A stretch of DNA of 64,000 nucleotides from Bifidobacterium eulemuris (GTDB lineage: Bacteria; Actinomycetota; Actinomycetes; Actinomycetales; Bifidobacteriaceae). Numbering within the stretch: position 1 is the stretch's first letter; each line of letters opens with the position of its first letter. The translations under genes were made by a program, and so were the position numbers. Under the pieces are notes generated by a model, which saw nothing but the letters and a program-made list of their open reading frames with translations, was not told where the DNA came from and did no database searches. Shown piece after piece: positions 35,810 to 45,167 of this stretch. The stretch is taken from contig NZ_CP062938.1 of the NCBI RefSeq assembly GCF_014898155.1, positions 2,542,001 through 2,606,000 on the forward strand, in the 5' to 3' direction.

Positions 35810-36273
35810 GCAAGAAGAAGATCGGCGCAGGGAACATTCTGCTGGCGCTGTCCGCGCTGTTCTCCCTGGCGGGAACCGTGGTCTACATCGTCAACGCGAC
35901 CGGAAGCTATTACGGCGACTTTGCGTTGCTGGTGCCGGTGCTTGGCCTGGCGACCCTGGTGCTCATCGTGGCGCCCATCGTGCTGGAGACGGTTGTGGGG
36001 GATCGGCAGTGGATCGACGCGTGCTATCCGATCGCCGGTGTGCTCGGCATCGCCGCGATGGTGCAGTACATCGCCGCCCGCGCCGAATCCGTGGCCCTGA
36101 TTCTCGGATCCTCGCTGGAGGCCGGAAACACCGCCGCGCACCAGGCCCTGTACACGGCGTTCGCGGGCATCGCATGCTACCTGCTTGCGGTCGTCGCGGT
36201 ATGCGCGGCGGGATTCTTCAACCGCGCCGCAACATCATCCGTGGAAGTGGTCTCCCAGCCGGTGACGGCCTGA
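35806..36273 (+). CDS. small membrane protein coupled to the GH3 enzyme
   Basis: The 155-residue protein has four predicted transmembrane helices (about 9-30, 38-62, 75-95 and 118-140) and a short polar tail. ATG 35806 overlaps the GH3 stop, with AAAGGAG inside the GH3 coding end, indicating translational coupling and a likely physical link with the anchored enzyme. I do not recognise a named family; similar small proteins are seen next to such GH3 genes in bifidobacteria, as far as I recall. Confidence 0.75.
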   Translation: MSKKKIGAGNILLALSALFSLAGTVVYIVNATGSYYGDFALLVPVLGLATLVLIVAPIVLETVVGDRQWIDACYPIAGVLGIAAMVQYIAARAESVALILGSSLEAGNTAAHQALYTAFAGIACYLLAVVAVCAAGFFNRAATSSVEVVSQPVTA

Positions 36274-36288
36274 CCGGTTCCTCCTCGC

Positions 36289-36347
36289 GGCCATACGGCC
36301 CGCCCGTCGGTTTTCATTCCTTTTTCCTGGCGGCGGGCCGTATGGCC
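36289..36347 (+). terminator. Rho-independent-like terminator
   Basis: GGCCATACGGCCCGCC (36289-36304) pairs exactly with 36332-36347. The 27-nt loop includes two T-runs, and the tail is CTTCTC, which is not U-rich. It closes the GH43-GH3 operon. Confidence 0.7.
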
Positions 36348-36384
36348 TTCTCAACCATCATCTGAACCATAGGATTTTGTGATC

Positions 36385-37938
36385 ATGACCTCCAAACTGC
36401 AGCGCTTCTTCGACTCGCCTCTTGTCGCGACGCGCGTCACGTCCGCGGACGTGAAGATCCCCGAAGCCGTGTTGGGCTATCTCGTAGGCCCGTTCCTGGC
36501 GTTCATCTCCAACGCGATCTTCGGCTCCTACCTCAACCGCTACTATTCCGACGTGCTCGGCTGGACCGACGTCCAACGGTTCGGCGTCTTCTCCGGACTG
36601 CTGCCCATGATCTCCGTGGTGTTCGTCATCGTCGGCAACCTGTGGGTCGGCCACCTGATCGACAACACGCGCACCTCGCAGGGCAAGGCCCGTCCCTATC
36701 TGCTGATCTCCGCCCCGTTGCTGCTGGTGGCGATCGTGTTCCTACTCTCCGACCCGTATCAGGCGAGCCCGGCCGTGCAGATGGTGTGGATCGCGCTGAG
36801 CTACAACATCTACTACGCGGTCGCCTACCCGTTCTTCTACGCCTCGCACAGCTCCTTCGTGGCGCTCTCCACCCGCGATTCCAAACAGCGCGGCCTGCTG
36901 GCCACCTTCTCCAACGCGTCGATGGTGGCCGCGGTTGGCGTGGGCGCGAGCATCCTGGTGCCGGTGCTGCTGCAAAGCTGGCTGTTCGTCGAAACCGACG
37001 GGTCGATCGACACCGTCGCCAGCTACGACCATTGGCGCATCCTCATGGTCGTGCTGTGCGCGGTCACCGTGCTCGGCATCCTCATCGAGTACTACCACAC
37101 CCGCGAGCGCATCACCGAGGAGAACTTCAAACTCGGCATCGTCGAGCAGAAGGTGCCGCTGGGCAAGCAGGTCGCCAGCTGCGTGAGCGAGCCCTATTGG
37201 TGGCTGATCATCCTGTATTTCGTGTTCTTCCAGTTCTCCGGCATGCTCAAGAACGGTTCGATGAGCTATTATTCGCGCTGGATGTTCGACGGGGTGACCG
37301 ACGAGGCCTCCGCCGGAACCGTGATGAGCCTGCTCGGTCTGATCGGCGGCGTGCCCACGGCCATCGGCATGCTGGTCGCATGGCCGATCGCCAGCAAGCT
37401 CGGCAAACGCAACGCCATCGTGGCCGGTATGGTGATCTCCGTGCTGGGCGGGTCGGTGAGCTTCCTTGACGTGCACAACCTCACCGTCGTGTGCGCGGGC
37501 GTGGTGCTTAAAGGCATCGGTTCGATCCCCGCCATGTACGTGACTCTGGCCCTGCTCTCCGATGTGCTCGACCACTTGGAGGCCAAGAACGGCTTCCGTT
37601 CCGACGGCTTCACCATGTCGGTGTACGGCTCGATCATGGTCGGCATGACAGGCCTCGGCAACGGCATCATCAACGCGCTGCTCGTCGCGGGCGGTTACGA
37701 CGCGTCGCTGCCGGAGCAAAGCGGGGCGGTGCAGGCCGTGCTCACCGGCACCTATCTCGGCGGGGAGATCGTCTGCTACGCCATCATCGCCGTGCTGATG
37801 GTTTTCCTTGGGGTCGAGAAGCATGTGAAGGCCGACCAGGAGAAGATCGTCGCCTCGCAGAAGGCCGCGGTGGAAGCGGCCGGCGGCGAGTGGATCTCGC
37901 CGGAGGAGCGTCTGCGGATGGAGGAGTCCATGGCCTGA
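36385..37938 (+). CDS. GPH-type (MFS_2) sugar symporter
   Basis: The 517-residue protein has the 12-helix layout of glycoside-pentoside-hexuronide:cation symporters (NAIFGSYLNRYYSDVLGW, VGHLIDNTRTSQGKARPYLL, KNGFRSDGFTMSVYGS) and a charged C-terminal tail. It should import a glycoside with a cation for the intracellular hydrolases encoded around it. ATG 36385 or the in-frame GTG at 36379 could start it; AGGA lies at 36371-36374. It is followed by the GH5 gene, which has its own regulated promoter. Confidence 0.9.
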   Translation: MTSKLQRFFDSPLVATRVTSADVKIPEAVLGYLVGPFLAFISNAIFGSYLNRYYSDVLGWTDVQRFGVFSGLLPMISVVFVIVGNLWVGHLIDNTRTSQGKARPYLLISAPLLLVAIVFLLSDPYQASPAVQMVWIALSYNIYYAVAYPFFYASHSSFVALSTRDSKQRGLLATFSNASMVAAVGVGASILVPVLLQSWLFVETDGSIDTVASYDHWRILMVVLCAVTVLGILIEYYHTRERITEENFKLGIVEQKVPLGKQVASCVSEPYWWLIILYFVFFQFSGMLKNGSMSYYSRWMFDGVTDEASAGTVMSLLGLIGGVPTAIGMLVAWPIASKLGKRNAIVAGMVISVLGGSVSFLDVHNLTVVCAGVVLKGIGSIPAMYVTLALLSDVLDHLEAKNGFRSDGFTMSVYGSIMVGMTGLGNGIINALLVAGGYDASLPEQSGAVQAVLTGTYLGGEIVCYAIIAVLMVFLGVEKHVKADQEKIVASQKAAVEAAGGEWISPEERLRMEESMA

Positions 37939-37963
37939 TCCGACACGACTTTTTGTTGCGAAG

Positions 37964-37991
37964 TTGCGCTTTCGCTGGAATGTATTATCAT
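37964..37991 (+). promoter_or_regulatory. promoter candidate of the GH5 gene
   Basis: TTGCGC (37964-37969), a 16-nt spacer and TATCAT (37986-37991) stand 3 nt before the shared TetR-box, the same geometry as at the MFS promoter. Confidence 0.5.
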
Positions 37992-37994
37992 ATA

Positions 37995-38012
37995 ACTAAG
38001 TGATTACTAGGT
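37995..38012. promoter_or_regulatory. shared TetR-box, copy 3
   Basis: ACTAAGTGATTACTAGGT differs from the copy at 15327-15344 in three positions, although it lies 22.7 kb away. It suggests the GH5 gene belongs to the regulon of the TetR encoded at 14550-15173. Confidence 0.7.
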
Positions 38013-38048
38013 AATAGAAAGTGGTCACACGAGTACGAAGGAGTGCAC

Positions 38049-39266
38049 ATGGACATCAAGACCATCAACGGCGTGAACCTCGGCAACTGGCTCGTCCTCG
38101 AGAAGTGGATGAACCCGGCTCTGTTCGACGGCACCACCGCGGATGACGAATACTATCTGCCCACCCAGCTCTCGCCGGAGGTCTATGAGGCCCGCATCAA
38201 AACCCACCGCGCGGAATACATCAACGAACGCGACTTCGCCACCATCAAGTCCTGGGGCCTCAACTCGGTGCGCATCCCCGTGCCGTACTTCGTCTTCGGC
38301 GACCGCGCCCCCTTCATCGGCTGCGTCGACGAACTCGACAAGGCGTTCAACTGGGCCGAGAAGTACGGTCTGACCATCCTCATCGACCTGCACACCGCGC
38401 CGCTGAGCCAGAACGGCTTCGACAACGGCGGCATCTCCGGCGTGTGCAAGTGGGCGCAACTGCCCGACGAGGTGGAATTCGTGCTCACCGTGCTCGAACG
38501 CCTCGCCCAGCGCTACGGCGATCGCGAAGCACTGATGGGCATCGAAATCATCAACGAGCCGAACACCACCACCTCCTGGTCGTTGATGAACGTGACGGAG
38601 CGCTACAAGGCGGTCGATCCCGAACTCGCCGAAGGCACCGGCCCGATCGAATTCGACTGGCTCAAGGACTTCTACGTCACCGCCTACCATCGCCTGCGCG
38701 ACGCCGACCATGGCGCGCTGCCCGAGGATAAGGCCGTGGTGTTCCACGACGGCTTCGACATCTGGCAGTGGAAGGACTTCATGCGCGGCGAGGACGGCAA
38801 GCTCGCACCCGAGTTCGTCAACGTGATCCTCGACACCCACCAGTACCTGATGACCGCCGAAATGATGGGCTGCCCGCAGACCGTGGAAGGCTACGACGAC
38901 TTCGTGCGCAACACCTACGCGCCGATGATCAAGGAGATGAGCGAATACTTCCCCGTCATCGTGGGGGAGTGGTGCCTGTTCAACTCGGTCGGCTGCGGCG
39001 TCGACACCCACGGCGGCCAGAGCGTGCTCAACGGAGAGGAGGGCGCGCAGGTCGAAGCGCTCACCCCGGCCGAGAAGCGCGACCTCTACCAAGGCGTCGC
39101 CAAAAGCCAGCTCGAGGCGTGGAGCCAAGGCCTGGGCCACTACTACTGGAACTACAAGCTGCTCACCGACACCGTCAACACCCCCGGCTGGATCGGCTGG
39201 GACGCATGGGATCTCGGCCGCTGCATCGCCCAAGACTGGTTCCCCACCCCCGCCAACCACAAATAG
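38049..39266 (+). CDS. GH5 family glycoside hydrolase (exo-1,3-beta-glucanase-like)
   Basis: The 405-residue protein starts NGVNLGNWLVLEKWMNP, typical of GH5_9-like exo-beta-1,3-glucanases. The acid/base is E170 in MGIEIINEPNTTT and the nucleophile E307 in FPVIVGEWCLFNS. There is no signal peptide. GAAGGAG lies 5 nt before ATG 38049. The TetR-box in its promoter links it to the transporter-GH30 unit, a combination that would fit beta-1,3/1,6-glucan fragments; that is inference. A partial relative survives at 45761-46006. Confidence 0.9.
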   Translation: MDIKTINGVNLGNWLVLEKWMNPALFDGTTADDEYYLPTQLSPEVYEARIKTHRAEYINERDFATIKSWGLNSVRIPVPYFVFGDRAPFIGCVDELDKAFNWAEKYGLTILIDLHTAPLSQNGFDNGGISGVCKWAQLPDEVEFVLTVLERLAQRYGDREALMGIEIINEPNTTTSWSLMNVTERYKAVDPELAEGTGPIEFDWLKDFYVTAYHRLRDADHGALPEDKAVVFHDGFDIWQWKDFMRGEDGKLAPEFVNVILDTHQYLMTAEMMGCPQTVEGYDDFVRNTYAPMIKEMSEYFPVIVGEWCLFNSVGCGVDTHGGQSVLNGEEGAQVEALTPAEKRDLYQGVAKSQLEAWSQGLGHYYWNYKLLTDTVNTPGWIGWDAWDLGRCIAQDWFPTPANHK

Positions 39267-39299
39267 TCGGACGCAGCTGGCTCATACAACGTAACGAGC

Positions 39300-39387
39300 C
39301 GGTGGGTGGGATGTTCTGTTTAGGACCGTAAAGACTTGGCCTGAGCGGCCCGGAGCGTGTCATAAATAGAACATCCCACCCACCGGC
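39300..39387 (+). terminator. hairpin with long internal loop
   Basis: Arms 39300-39318 (CCGGTGGGTGGGATGTTCT) and 39369-39387 are exact 19-bp complements enclosing 50 nt, which itself contains a small GGCC-GGCC stem. It lies between the GH5 and GH43 genes; it may terminate GH5 or act in the 5' leader of GH43. Confidence 0.6.
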
Positions 39388-39434
39388 GGACACCGCACCA
39401 CCGCAACCAATCACGCAACCCAAGGAGAAACGCA

Positions 39435-41081
39435 ATGCTGCTCAATCCGATCTTCAAAGGCTTCAATCCCGACCCGGCGATCTGCCGCAAAGGCGACGAC
39501 TACTATGTGGCCGTCTCCACCTTCGAATGGTTCCCCGGCATCCCCGTCTACCATTCCAAGGATATGAAGCATTGGGAGCTGCTCACCCACGTGCTTACCG
39601 ACGACACCGAGCCGAACCTCACCAAGCTGCCCTCCGCCAAGGGCATCTGGGCGCCGTGCCTCACCTACAACGAGGACGAGGACATGTTCTACGTGATCTA
39701 CGGCGTGATGAACTCCATGAACGCCCGCTACTTCGACGTGGACAACTATCTTATCAAGTCCAAGAGCATCGAAGGCCCGTGGAGCGAGCCGGTCTACCTC
39801 ACCTCCTCCGGCTTCGACGCGTCCATCCTGCATGACGACGACGGCAAGAAGTACATCGTCTCGCTCGAATGGGAGACCCGCGAAGGCTACGAGAAGCCGG
39901 GCGTGATCTGCATGGTCGAATACGATCCCGAAACCAAGCATGTGGTCGGCTACCCCAAGCGCATCTGGCGCGGCGCCACCGACCGCGGCTGCATCGAGGC
40001 TCCGCATCTGACCAAGCGCGACGGTTGGTACTACATCATGTGCGCCGAGGGCGGCACCGGCTACAACCACGCCGTCACCATGGGCCGCTCGCGCAACGTG
40101 TGGGGCCCGTACGAGCCGGATCCGCAGGGTGCGATCGTCACCTCGCAGCCGGTCGAATCCAACGAGCGCGCGGATGACGACCACTTGAAGCCCCGCTACT
40201 ACAATCCGGATTCCGTGCTGCAGAAGTCCGGCCATGGCTCCTATGTGGACCTGCCGAACGGCGAGACCTACCTGGTGCATCTGACCTCGCGTCCGTTCGC
40301 GCCCGAACTGCGCTGCACGCTCGGCCGTGAGACCGCCATCCAGAAGATGACGTGGACCGAGGACGGCTGGCTGCGTATGGCCGACGGTTCGAATCTCGCC
40401 AAGATTCAGGTTGAGGAGCCGAATCTGCCCGACGTGCCGATGCCCGAGATCCCCGCGTTCGACGACTTCGACGGCGACAAGCTGGGCAACTGGTACTATT
40501 CGCCGCGCCTGATGCCCACCACCTTCGCGAACGTGATCGAGCGTCCGGGCTGGCTGCGCGTGCGCGGTCAGGAGTCGCTGGCCTCGCTCAACCGCACAAG
40601 CCTCGTGGCCCGCAAGCTCACCAGCGTGTACGCCACGGTGACCACGAAGATGGAGTTCTCCCCGGAGGTCTACCAGCATTCCGCGGGGCTCACCATCTAC
40701 TACGACAACATGAACAACATCTTCCTGCGCAAGTACTATTCGGAGACGCTCGGCGGCGCCGCCATCTCGCTGGTGCGACTGGAGAACGGTGAGAAGACCG
40801 AGATGCTCGACACCCGTGTGGCCGTCGAGGACCGTGCGATCTACATGCGCCTGAACATCGAAGGCCGCCGCACCTGGTTCGAGTGGGGCTACGACGGTGA
40901 GAACTGGACCAAGATCGGACCCGAGTTCGACACCACCACCTTCTCCGACGAGTACTGCAAGTTCGGCGAGTTCACCGGCACGATGGTCGGCGTGGCCGTC
41001 ACCGACGCCTCGCTGCACGAGCGCACCGCCGACTTCGACTTCTTCGATTACCAGGCCGACGAGTCCAAGCCCGTCGCCTGA
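39435..41081 (+). CDS. GH43 beta-xylosidase / arabinofuranosidase with C-terminal sandwich
   Basis: The 548-residue protein has the layout of GH43 beta-xylosidases of the XynB type: propeller (about 1-320) with base D13 in FKGFNPDPAI, pKa-modulating Asp in GFDASILHDDDGKK and acid Glu in RGCIEAPHLTKRDGWYY, and a C-terminal beta-sandwich (about 335-540) that completes the active site. It has no signal peptide, so it trims imported xylo- or arabino-oligosaccharides to monomers. AAGGAG precedes ATG 39435. It is transcribed alone and ends in a terminator. Confidence 0.92.
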   Translation: MLLNPIFKGFNPDPAICRKGDDYYVAVSTFEWFPGIPVYHSKDMKHWELLTHVLTDDTEPNLTKLPSAKGIWAPCLTYNEDEDMFYVIYGVMNSMNARYFDVDNYLIKSKSIEGPWSEPVYLTSSGFDASILHDDDGKKYIVSLEWETREGYEKPGVICMVEYDPETKHVVGYPKRIWRGATDRGCIEAPHLTKRDGWYYIMCAEGGTGYNHAVTMGRSRNVWGPYEPDPQGAIVTSQPVESNERADDDHLKPRYYNPDSVLQKSGHGSYVDLPNGETYLVHLTSRPFAPELRCTLGRETAIQKMTWTEDGWLRMADGSNLAKIQVEEPNLPDVPMPEIPAFDDFDGDKLGNWYYSPRLMPTTFANVIERPGWLRVRGQESLASLNRTSLVARKLTSVYATVTTKMEFSPEVYQHSAGLTIYYDNMNNIFLRKYYSETLGGAAISLVRLENGEKTEMLDTRVAVEDRAIYMRLNIEGRRTWFEWGYDGENWTKIGPEFDTTTFSDEYCKFGEFTGTMVGVAVTDASLHERTADFDFFDYQADESKPVA

Positions 41082-41122
41082 CGTGGCTGTCCGCGTGCCC
41101 GTCTTCTGACGGGCCGCACCTA

Positions 41123-41165
41123 AGCGCCGCTCCCGACGATCAGTCGTCGCGGGCGGCGCTTTCTT
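41123..41165 (+). terminator. Rho-independent terminator
   Basis: AGCGCCGCTCCCGACGA (41123-41139) pairs with 41144-41160 apart from two positions, has a 4-nt loop and is followed by TTCTTG. It separates the GH43 gene from the opposing kinase gene. Confidence 0.75.
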
Positions 41166-41222
41166 GTGTTTGTTTTGAGCGCTGAAGTAAGACTTCTGCG
41201 GATTCTCATGATGGTTGTAGGA

Positions 41223-42566
41223 CTATCGTATGGCGGGAATGCTGGCCTCCAACGTCCAGAATCCGTTCTCATCCTGTGTGGTCAGCGTGCCGCCGATAGC
41301 GCGGAGCTCCGCCTCGTATCGGCGCAAGCCGGTGTGGAGACGGAGACCAATGGATGCGGACGGGTGGGCGTTTCCGATATGGTCGCCGGATGATGAATCT
41401 TTCTCGTGCAAAGGAACGTCCTTCACACGCAAGAGAAAACGGTTTGACTCCGATTCGATCGATATGACGTATCCGTATCGCGGATCGGCATGTTTGCGTA
41501 CGTTCGCGCAACATTCGTTGAAAAGCCCCTGAAGCAGATGGACGGTATCGCTGGCATAGTGGGCGCATGCCAGCGAATGCGGAAGCAGAATCTCGCCGTC
41601 GAATCCAAGCGATGTGAAGGCCTTGGTCTGCTGTCCTTCAATCCTTTGGAATACGGCAAGCAGGTCGTCTCGGCTTATGCGGTTAGCGGCGTCCGCTCTG
41701 TGTGAAGCGGGGGAGGCGGGGCCGGCAAGGGCGAAGTCCCAGCGAGAGAAGCCGGCGGTTGTAGCGGCTTCGGCATCCTTCATATCGGAGTCGAGCAGTG
41801 CGATGAGTTCGTGGGTGTGCGCGTGGGCTTGCTGCAGATGCGTGCGAGCCTGCTGTATGCGCAGGGATGCGTGCTCGTCCTGCGCCGTCCCCATAGCATC
41901 GTCAAGCAGGAGCATGGCGTCCGTCACCTCGTTGGATATGGAGTCATGCAGCAGGCGGGATGTCTGTTCGTTGTCCGATTTTCTGCGTAGCGCATTGCCA
42001 AGCGCATCGAGTTGCTCTTTTCTGGTCAACAGATGCGCGAAAAGCGCGACACAGAGAAACAGAGGAACGGTGATGGGCATCAGGTTCATCGGCTCATGAC
42101 TTGGCACAAGTTCCGAAGAATCGATGCGTTCCACGCTGGTGCCGAGGGCGGCGATGATTCCGGCAACGATGGCGGTTGGGAATCCCGCAGGCTCCATACA
42201 GTATTCAAGCGCCGCGATGGCAAGGCATACGCTGAAGATCAGCGTGAACGGCATTCCTGTGGCGGCTGTTGGCTGAAGGACTCCCACGCACCAGACGATT
42301 ATGGTCGTGCAGCTGCCGGCCACCGGCAACAATGCGATAGACAGCACGCAAACGTGCATGAACAGCAGGTACGGAATCGCCGGAGACGTCATCTGCATCG
42401 CGGTTGGATTCGTGAGATGAACGGCGGCAAACGAGACGATGATGTTCAACGCGCAGGAAGCAAGCGCGAAGGCCGCTATCCATCGATGTGTGATGAACGG
42501 CAGATGGAAGCTTATCCACCTCGAGATCGAGGGGAGCGTGTGGTGGTGCGGCTGTGGACTGGTCAT
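41223..42566 (-). CDS. NarL-type sensor histidine kinase
   Basis: The 447-residue protein has five or six transmembrane helices in the first 190 residues, a dimerisation/phospho-acceptor segment SRLLHDSISNEVTDAM resembling HisKA_3, and a GHKL ATPase domain (LFNECCANVRKHADP as N box, ASIGLRLHTGLRRYEAEL as G box). ATG 42566 overlaps the response-regulator stop (ATGA), so it is translated with its partner. The ligand is unknown. Confidence 0.85.
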   Translation of the reverse strand: MTSPQPHHHTLPSISRWISFHLPFITHRWIAAFALASCALNIIVSFAAVHLTNPTAMQMTSPAIPYLLFMHVCVLSIALLPVAGSCTTIIVWCVGVLQPTAATGMPFTLIFSVCLAIAALEYCMEPAGFPTAIVAGIIAALGTSVERIDSSELVPSHEPMNLMPITVPLFLCVALFAHLLTRKEQLDALGNALRRKSDNEQTSRLLHDSISNEVTDAMLLLDDAMGTAQDEHASLRIQQARTHLQQAHAHTHELIALLDSDMKDAEAATTAGFSRWDFALAGPASPASHRADAANRISRDDLLAVFQRIEGQQTKAFTSLGFDGEILLPHSLACAHYASDTVHLLQGLFNECCANVRKHADPRYGYVISIESESNRFLLRVKDVPLHEKDSSSGDHIGNAHPSASIGLRLHTGLRRYEAELRAIGGTLTTQDENGFWTLEASIPAIR

Positions 42567-43228
42567 TGTTCGCGAATCCGTTTGAACATGCGAATCGTCT
42601 CCGCTTTGCCGTGAAGTCGCATCTTCTTCATCGCATGATTGAGATGGGAGAACACGGTGTTTTCGGAGACCCGAAGCTGTTGGGCGATTTCGCGCGTGGT
42701 GAGGTCCTCGGCGTAGCATTCGAGTATCTCTCGCTCGCGTGCGGTCAATGACTGCCGTACCGAGGATTGGATGTTGAGCAGCCGCTCATAGGCTTGGTCG
42801 ACGGGCAGAAAACCTTGTCCGGGCGGGTAGGGCTGTCCGTCACTGAGCGCATGCAGCGTCTCTTGGAAAATCGGCGATAGCAGACGGTCCTTGCTGAGCA
42901 GTGCCTGCGCGCCTGATTCGATCGCCTGGGTCTGATAGTGGGTGAGCGGGTACGCGGTGACGCACAGAATGCTGATTGTGGCGGAACGCGCGCGAATGCG
43001 TCGGCAGACCTCTATGCCGGAGATGCCGTTCAGTGAGATGTCGAGCACGATGATATCCGGCTGTTCGCGATCGAATAGACAGTGTTCGAGCGCATGCTGG
43101 GCGTTGGTGGTTTTCCATATGACTGAATTGCCGTGTTCACGTTCCGCGAGCATGGCGATCATGTCGAGGGCGCATCGGTCATTGTCGAGTATGCCGATGC
43201 GCGTGGCTGGTTCCGACGTTGGACTCAT
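42563..43228 (-). CDS. NarL/LuxR-family response regulator
   Basis: The 221-residue protein has a receiver domain (acidic residues D15 and D17, phosphoacceptor D63 in DIIVLDISLNG, Lys near 103) and a LuxR helix-turn-helix (about 160-205: LTAREREILECYAEDLTTREIAQQLRVSENTVFSHL). It is coupled to the kinase gene. Targets are not evident; the small membrane protein gene divergent at 43408 is the nearest candidate. Confidence 0.93.
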   Translation of the reverse strand: MSPTSEPATRIGILDNDRCALDMIAMLAEREHGNSVIWKTTNAQHALEHCLFDREQPDIIVLDISLNGISGIEVCRRIRARSATISILCVTAYPLTHYQTQAIESGAQALLSKDRLLSPIFQETLHALSDGQPYPPGQGFLPVDQAYERLLNIQSSVRQSLTAREREILECYAEDLTTREIAQQLRVSENTVFSHLNHAMKKMRLHGKAETIRMFKRIREQ

Positions 43229-43407
43229 ACCTGCATTGTAGACAGGTGTCTCTTCATCCTGCCCGAGCCTCCAAGTTATTATGAGTTCGCTTGTGGCGGC
43301 TGTTTGCGAACGCCTATCATGAGCTCAACTTGTGCGGGAGACGTATTGGTTCGTGCCCCGAACACGGGGCGGTGGTTGGAACGCAAAGTGATTGCGGAGG
43401 TGTTCGG

Positions 43408-43788
43408 ATGAAACGATATGTTTTAGAATGGGGCGGGTATCTCGTCGTGACGGCGGCGCTTGTCGTGGGAATGAACATCTGTGCGACGTTGCCTGTGACG
43501 GCTCAACAGTCGTTGCCGTTCGGATCTTCGACCTGGATGGTGTTGTGGGCGGTGCTGGGCGTATGGTCCGTGGCGTTCATCTATTTGGAACGACGATATC
43601 CAAGATCCTATGTCGTTCTTTCGATGTCGGTGTATCTGTTGTCGTGGTTGTCTTGGGGACTGCGGTTTATGGAATGGGGCGATTCCTACGACATGATGAT
43701 CGACGTGCTGAAATGGTTGTCGAGTGCTGCCGCTTTGGTGGTGCTGGCTGTCGTAATGGCCAGAGGCGGCGAATATGGGGATAAGTAG
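43408..43788 (+). CDS. small four-helix membrane protein, unrecognised
   Basis: The 126-residue protein has four predicted transmembrane helices (about 6-26, 41-58, 66-84 and 98-116), separated by short loops (YLERRYPRSY). GCGGAGGTGTTCGG precedes ATG 43408. It is divergent from the two-component system, which may regulate it. No family recognised. Confidence 0.7.
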   Translation: MKRYVLEWGGYLVVTAALVVGMNICATLPVTAQQSLPFGSSTWMVLWAVLGVWSVAFIYLERRYPRSYVVLSMSVYLLSWLSWGLRFMEWGDSYDMMIDVLKWLSSAAALVVLAVVMARGGEYGDK

Positions 43789-43818
43789 TGTCGCGGCGTC
43801 GGTGTCTCGCCGCTGACG

Positions 43819-45021
43819 CTACTTGCCCGCAGCCAACCAATCGAGCGCATAGACCTGCTGGATGCCGTCATGTGAGGTGGGGCGTACGTCATCGAGGGTG
43901 ATCAATGTTTTGGGGTAGTTGTCGCGGATCGAGGAGAATGACGACAATTCGCGTTCAAGAGTCTCCGGATTGTTCACCGATTCGCAGACCTGCCAGTATC
44001 GTCGTCCTTGCGGGCCATTGGTGACGAAATCGATTTCGCCTGTGGGTCCTTGCCCAACGAATACCTCTTTGTCTCGGCGAAGCAGTTCGAGATATACGAT
44101 GTTTTCGAGAATTCTACCGGTGTCGCGAACATTGTTCGAACATAGGATTCGGCGCAATCCCATGTCGACTGCGTAATACTTCTTTTCTCGTTTGAGGATG
44201 CGCTTGCCCTTGACGTCGTAGCGATCCGCGGAATAGAGCACGAACGCCGATTCCAGTGCTTCCAGATAAGCGCTGACGGTAGGGGTGGAGACTTTGGTAC
44301 CCATCGAGGTCAGTGTGTTCGCGATATTGCGGGGCGTGGTCAGATTGCCGATATTGTCGTACAGATACACCACCAAGGTCCGCAGTAATGAGGCGTTCGC
44401 GTTGATACGTTGCGAAACGTCTTTGATCAGAATGGTGTTGAGCACGCCATCGAGGTAATCGTGTATGAGATTGTCGTTGCCGTCCAGCTCATTGACCGCG
44501 GGAAACGAGCCATCGTGGATATAGTTCGACCACCGACGTTGCTGGGACATTCCGGTGTTTGTGGGCGTGGTGAGATATTCGGCGAACGATAGCGGCAGCA
44601 TCGAGATCTCCGTATATCGGCCGGATAGGAGGGTGGCCAATGTGCCGCCGAGCAGATTGGCATTCGACCCGGTGATATACAGATCAATGTTGGGGCGCAC
44701 GTACAGGCTGTCGACGGCCTTCTGGAAATCCGGCACATTCTGGATTTCGTCGATCAGCACATAATGCATTGCATCGTCGGCGCACCGGCTCAGAATCTCA
44801 TTGTGGAGCGCGTGGTACTCCAGGAGCGGCTCGTTTTCGAGCAGTTCGAGATTGATGTGAATGATGTGGCGTGCGTCGATGCCCTCCTGCTCCTGCAGAT
44901 AACGCTTCCACAGTTCCATCAGCGTGGATTTGCCGCAGCGTCGCACGCCTGTGATGACTTTGATGACATCCTTGTCTTTCCAAGGCTTCAGCATATCTAG
45001 GTAATGCGGCCGCTCGATCAT
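43819..45021 (-). CDS. AAA_14 / DUF4143 family ATPase
   Basis: The 400-residue protein has Walker A GVRRCGKST (residues 25-33), Walker B YVLIDEIQNV, the sensor-like ITGSNANLL and a C-terminal DUF4143 region with a winged-helix-like segment and a nuclease-like end (VGQGPTGEIDFVTNGPQGRRYWQV). These proteins are common in gut bacteria and poorly understood. It stands alone; the region around it is more AT-rich than the sugar genes. Confidence 0.9.
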   Translation of the reverse strand: MIERPHYLDMLKPWKDKDVIKVITGVRRCGKSTLMELWKRYLQEQEGIDARHIIHINLELLENEPLLEYHALHNEILSRCADDAMHYVLIDEIQNVPDFQKAVDSLYVRPNIDLYITGSNANLLGGTLATLLSGRYTEISMLPLSFAEYLTTPTNTGMSQQRRWSNYIHDGSFPAVNELDGNDNLIHDYLDGVLNTILIKDVSQRINANASLLRTLVVYLYDNIGNLTTPRNIANTLTSMGTKVSTPTVSAYLEALESAFVLYSADRYDVKGKRILKREKKYYAVDMGLRRILCSNNVRDTGRILENIVYLELLRRDKEVFVGQGPTGEIDFVTNGPQGRRYWQVCESVNNPETLERELSSFSSIRDNYPKTLITLDDVRPTSHDGIQQVYALDWLAAGK

Positions 45022-45167
45022 CCTGCACCTCTCGAAATAAAATCTTTTTCAATTATACTCTATAACCGACAGAATAAAAAAATTATTTTCATTCGTTGAT
45101 GGATTGACCGCTGGTGGAAGATATTTCTATACTAAAATCCTAGTAAAGAAGAGACAGGGGCGGTCAT

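Noticed and set aside
43786..43821. Imperfect hairpin between the membrane protein and the AAA/DUF4143 gene
   Set aside because: The stem has mismatches and no U-run; it may help termination but cannot be supported as a feature.
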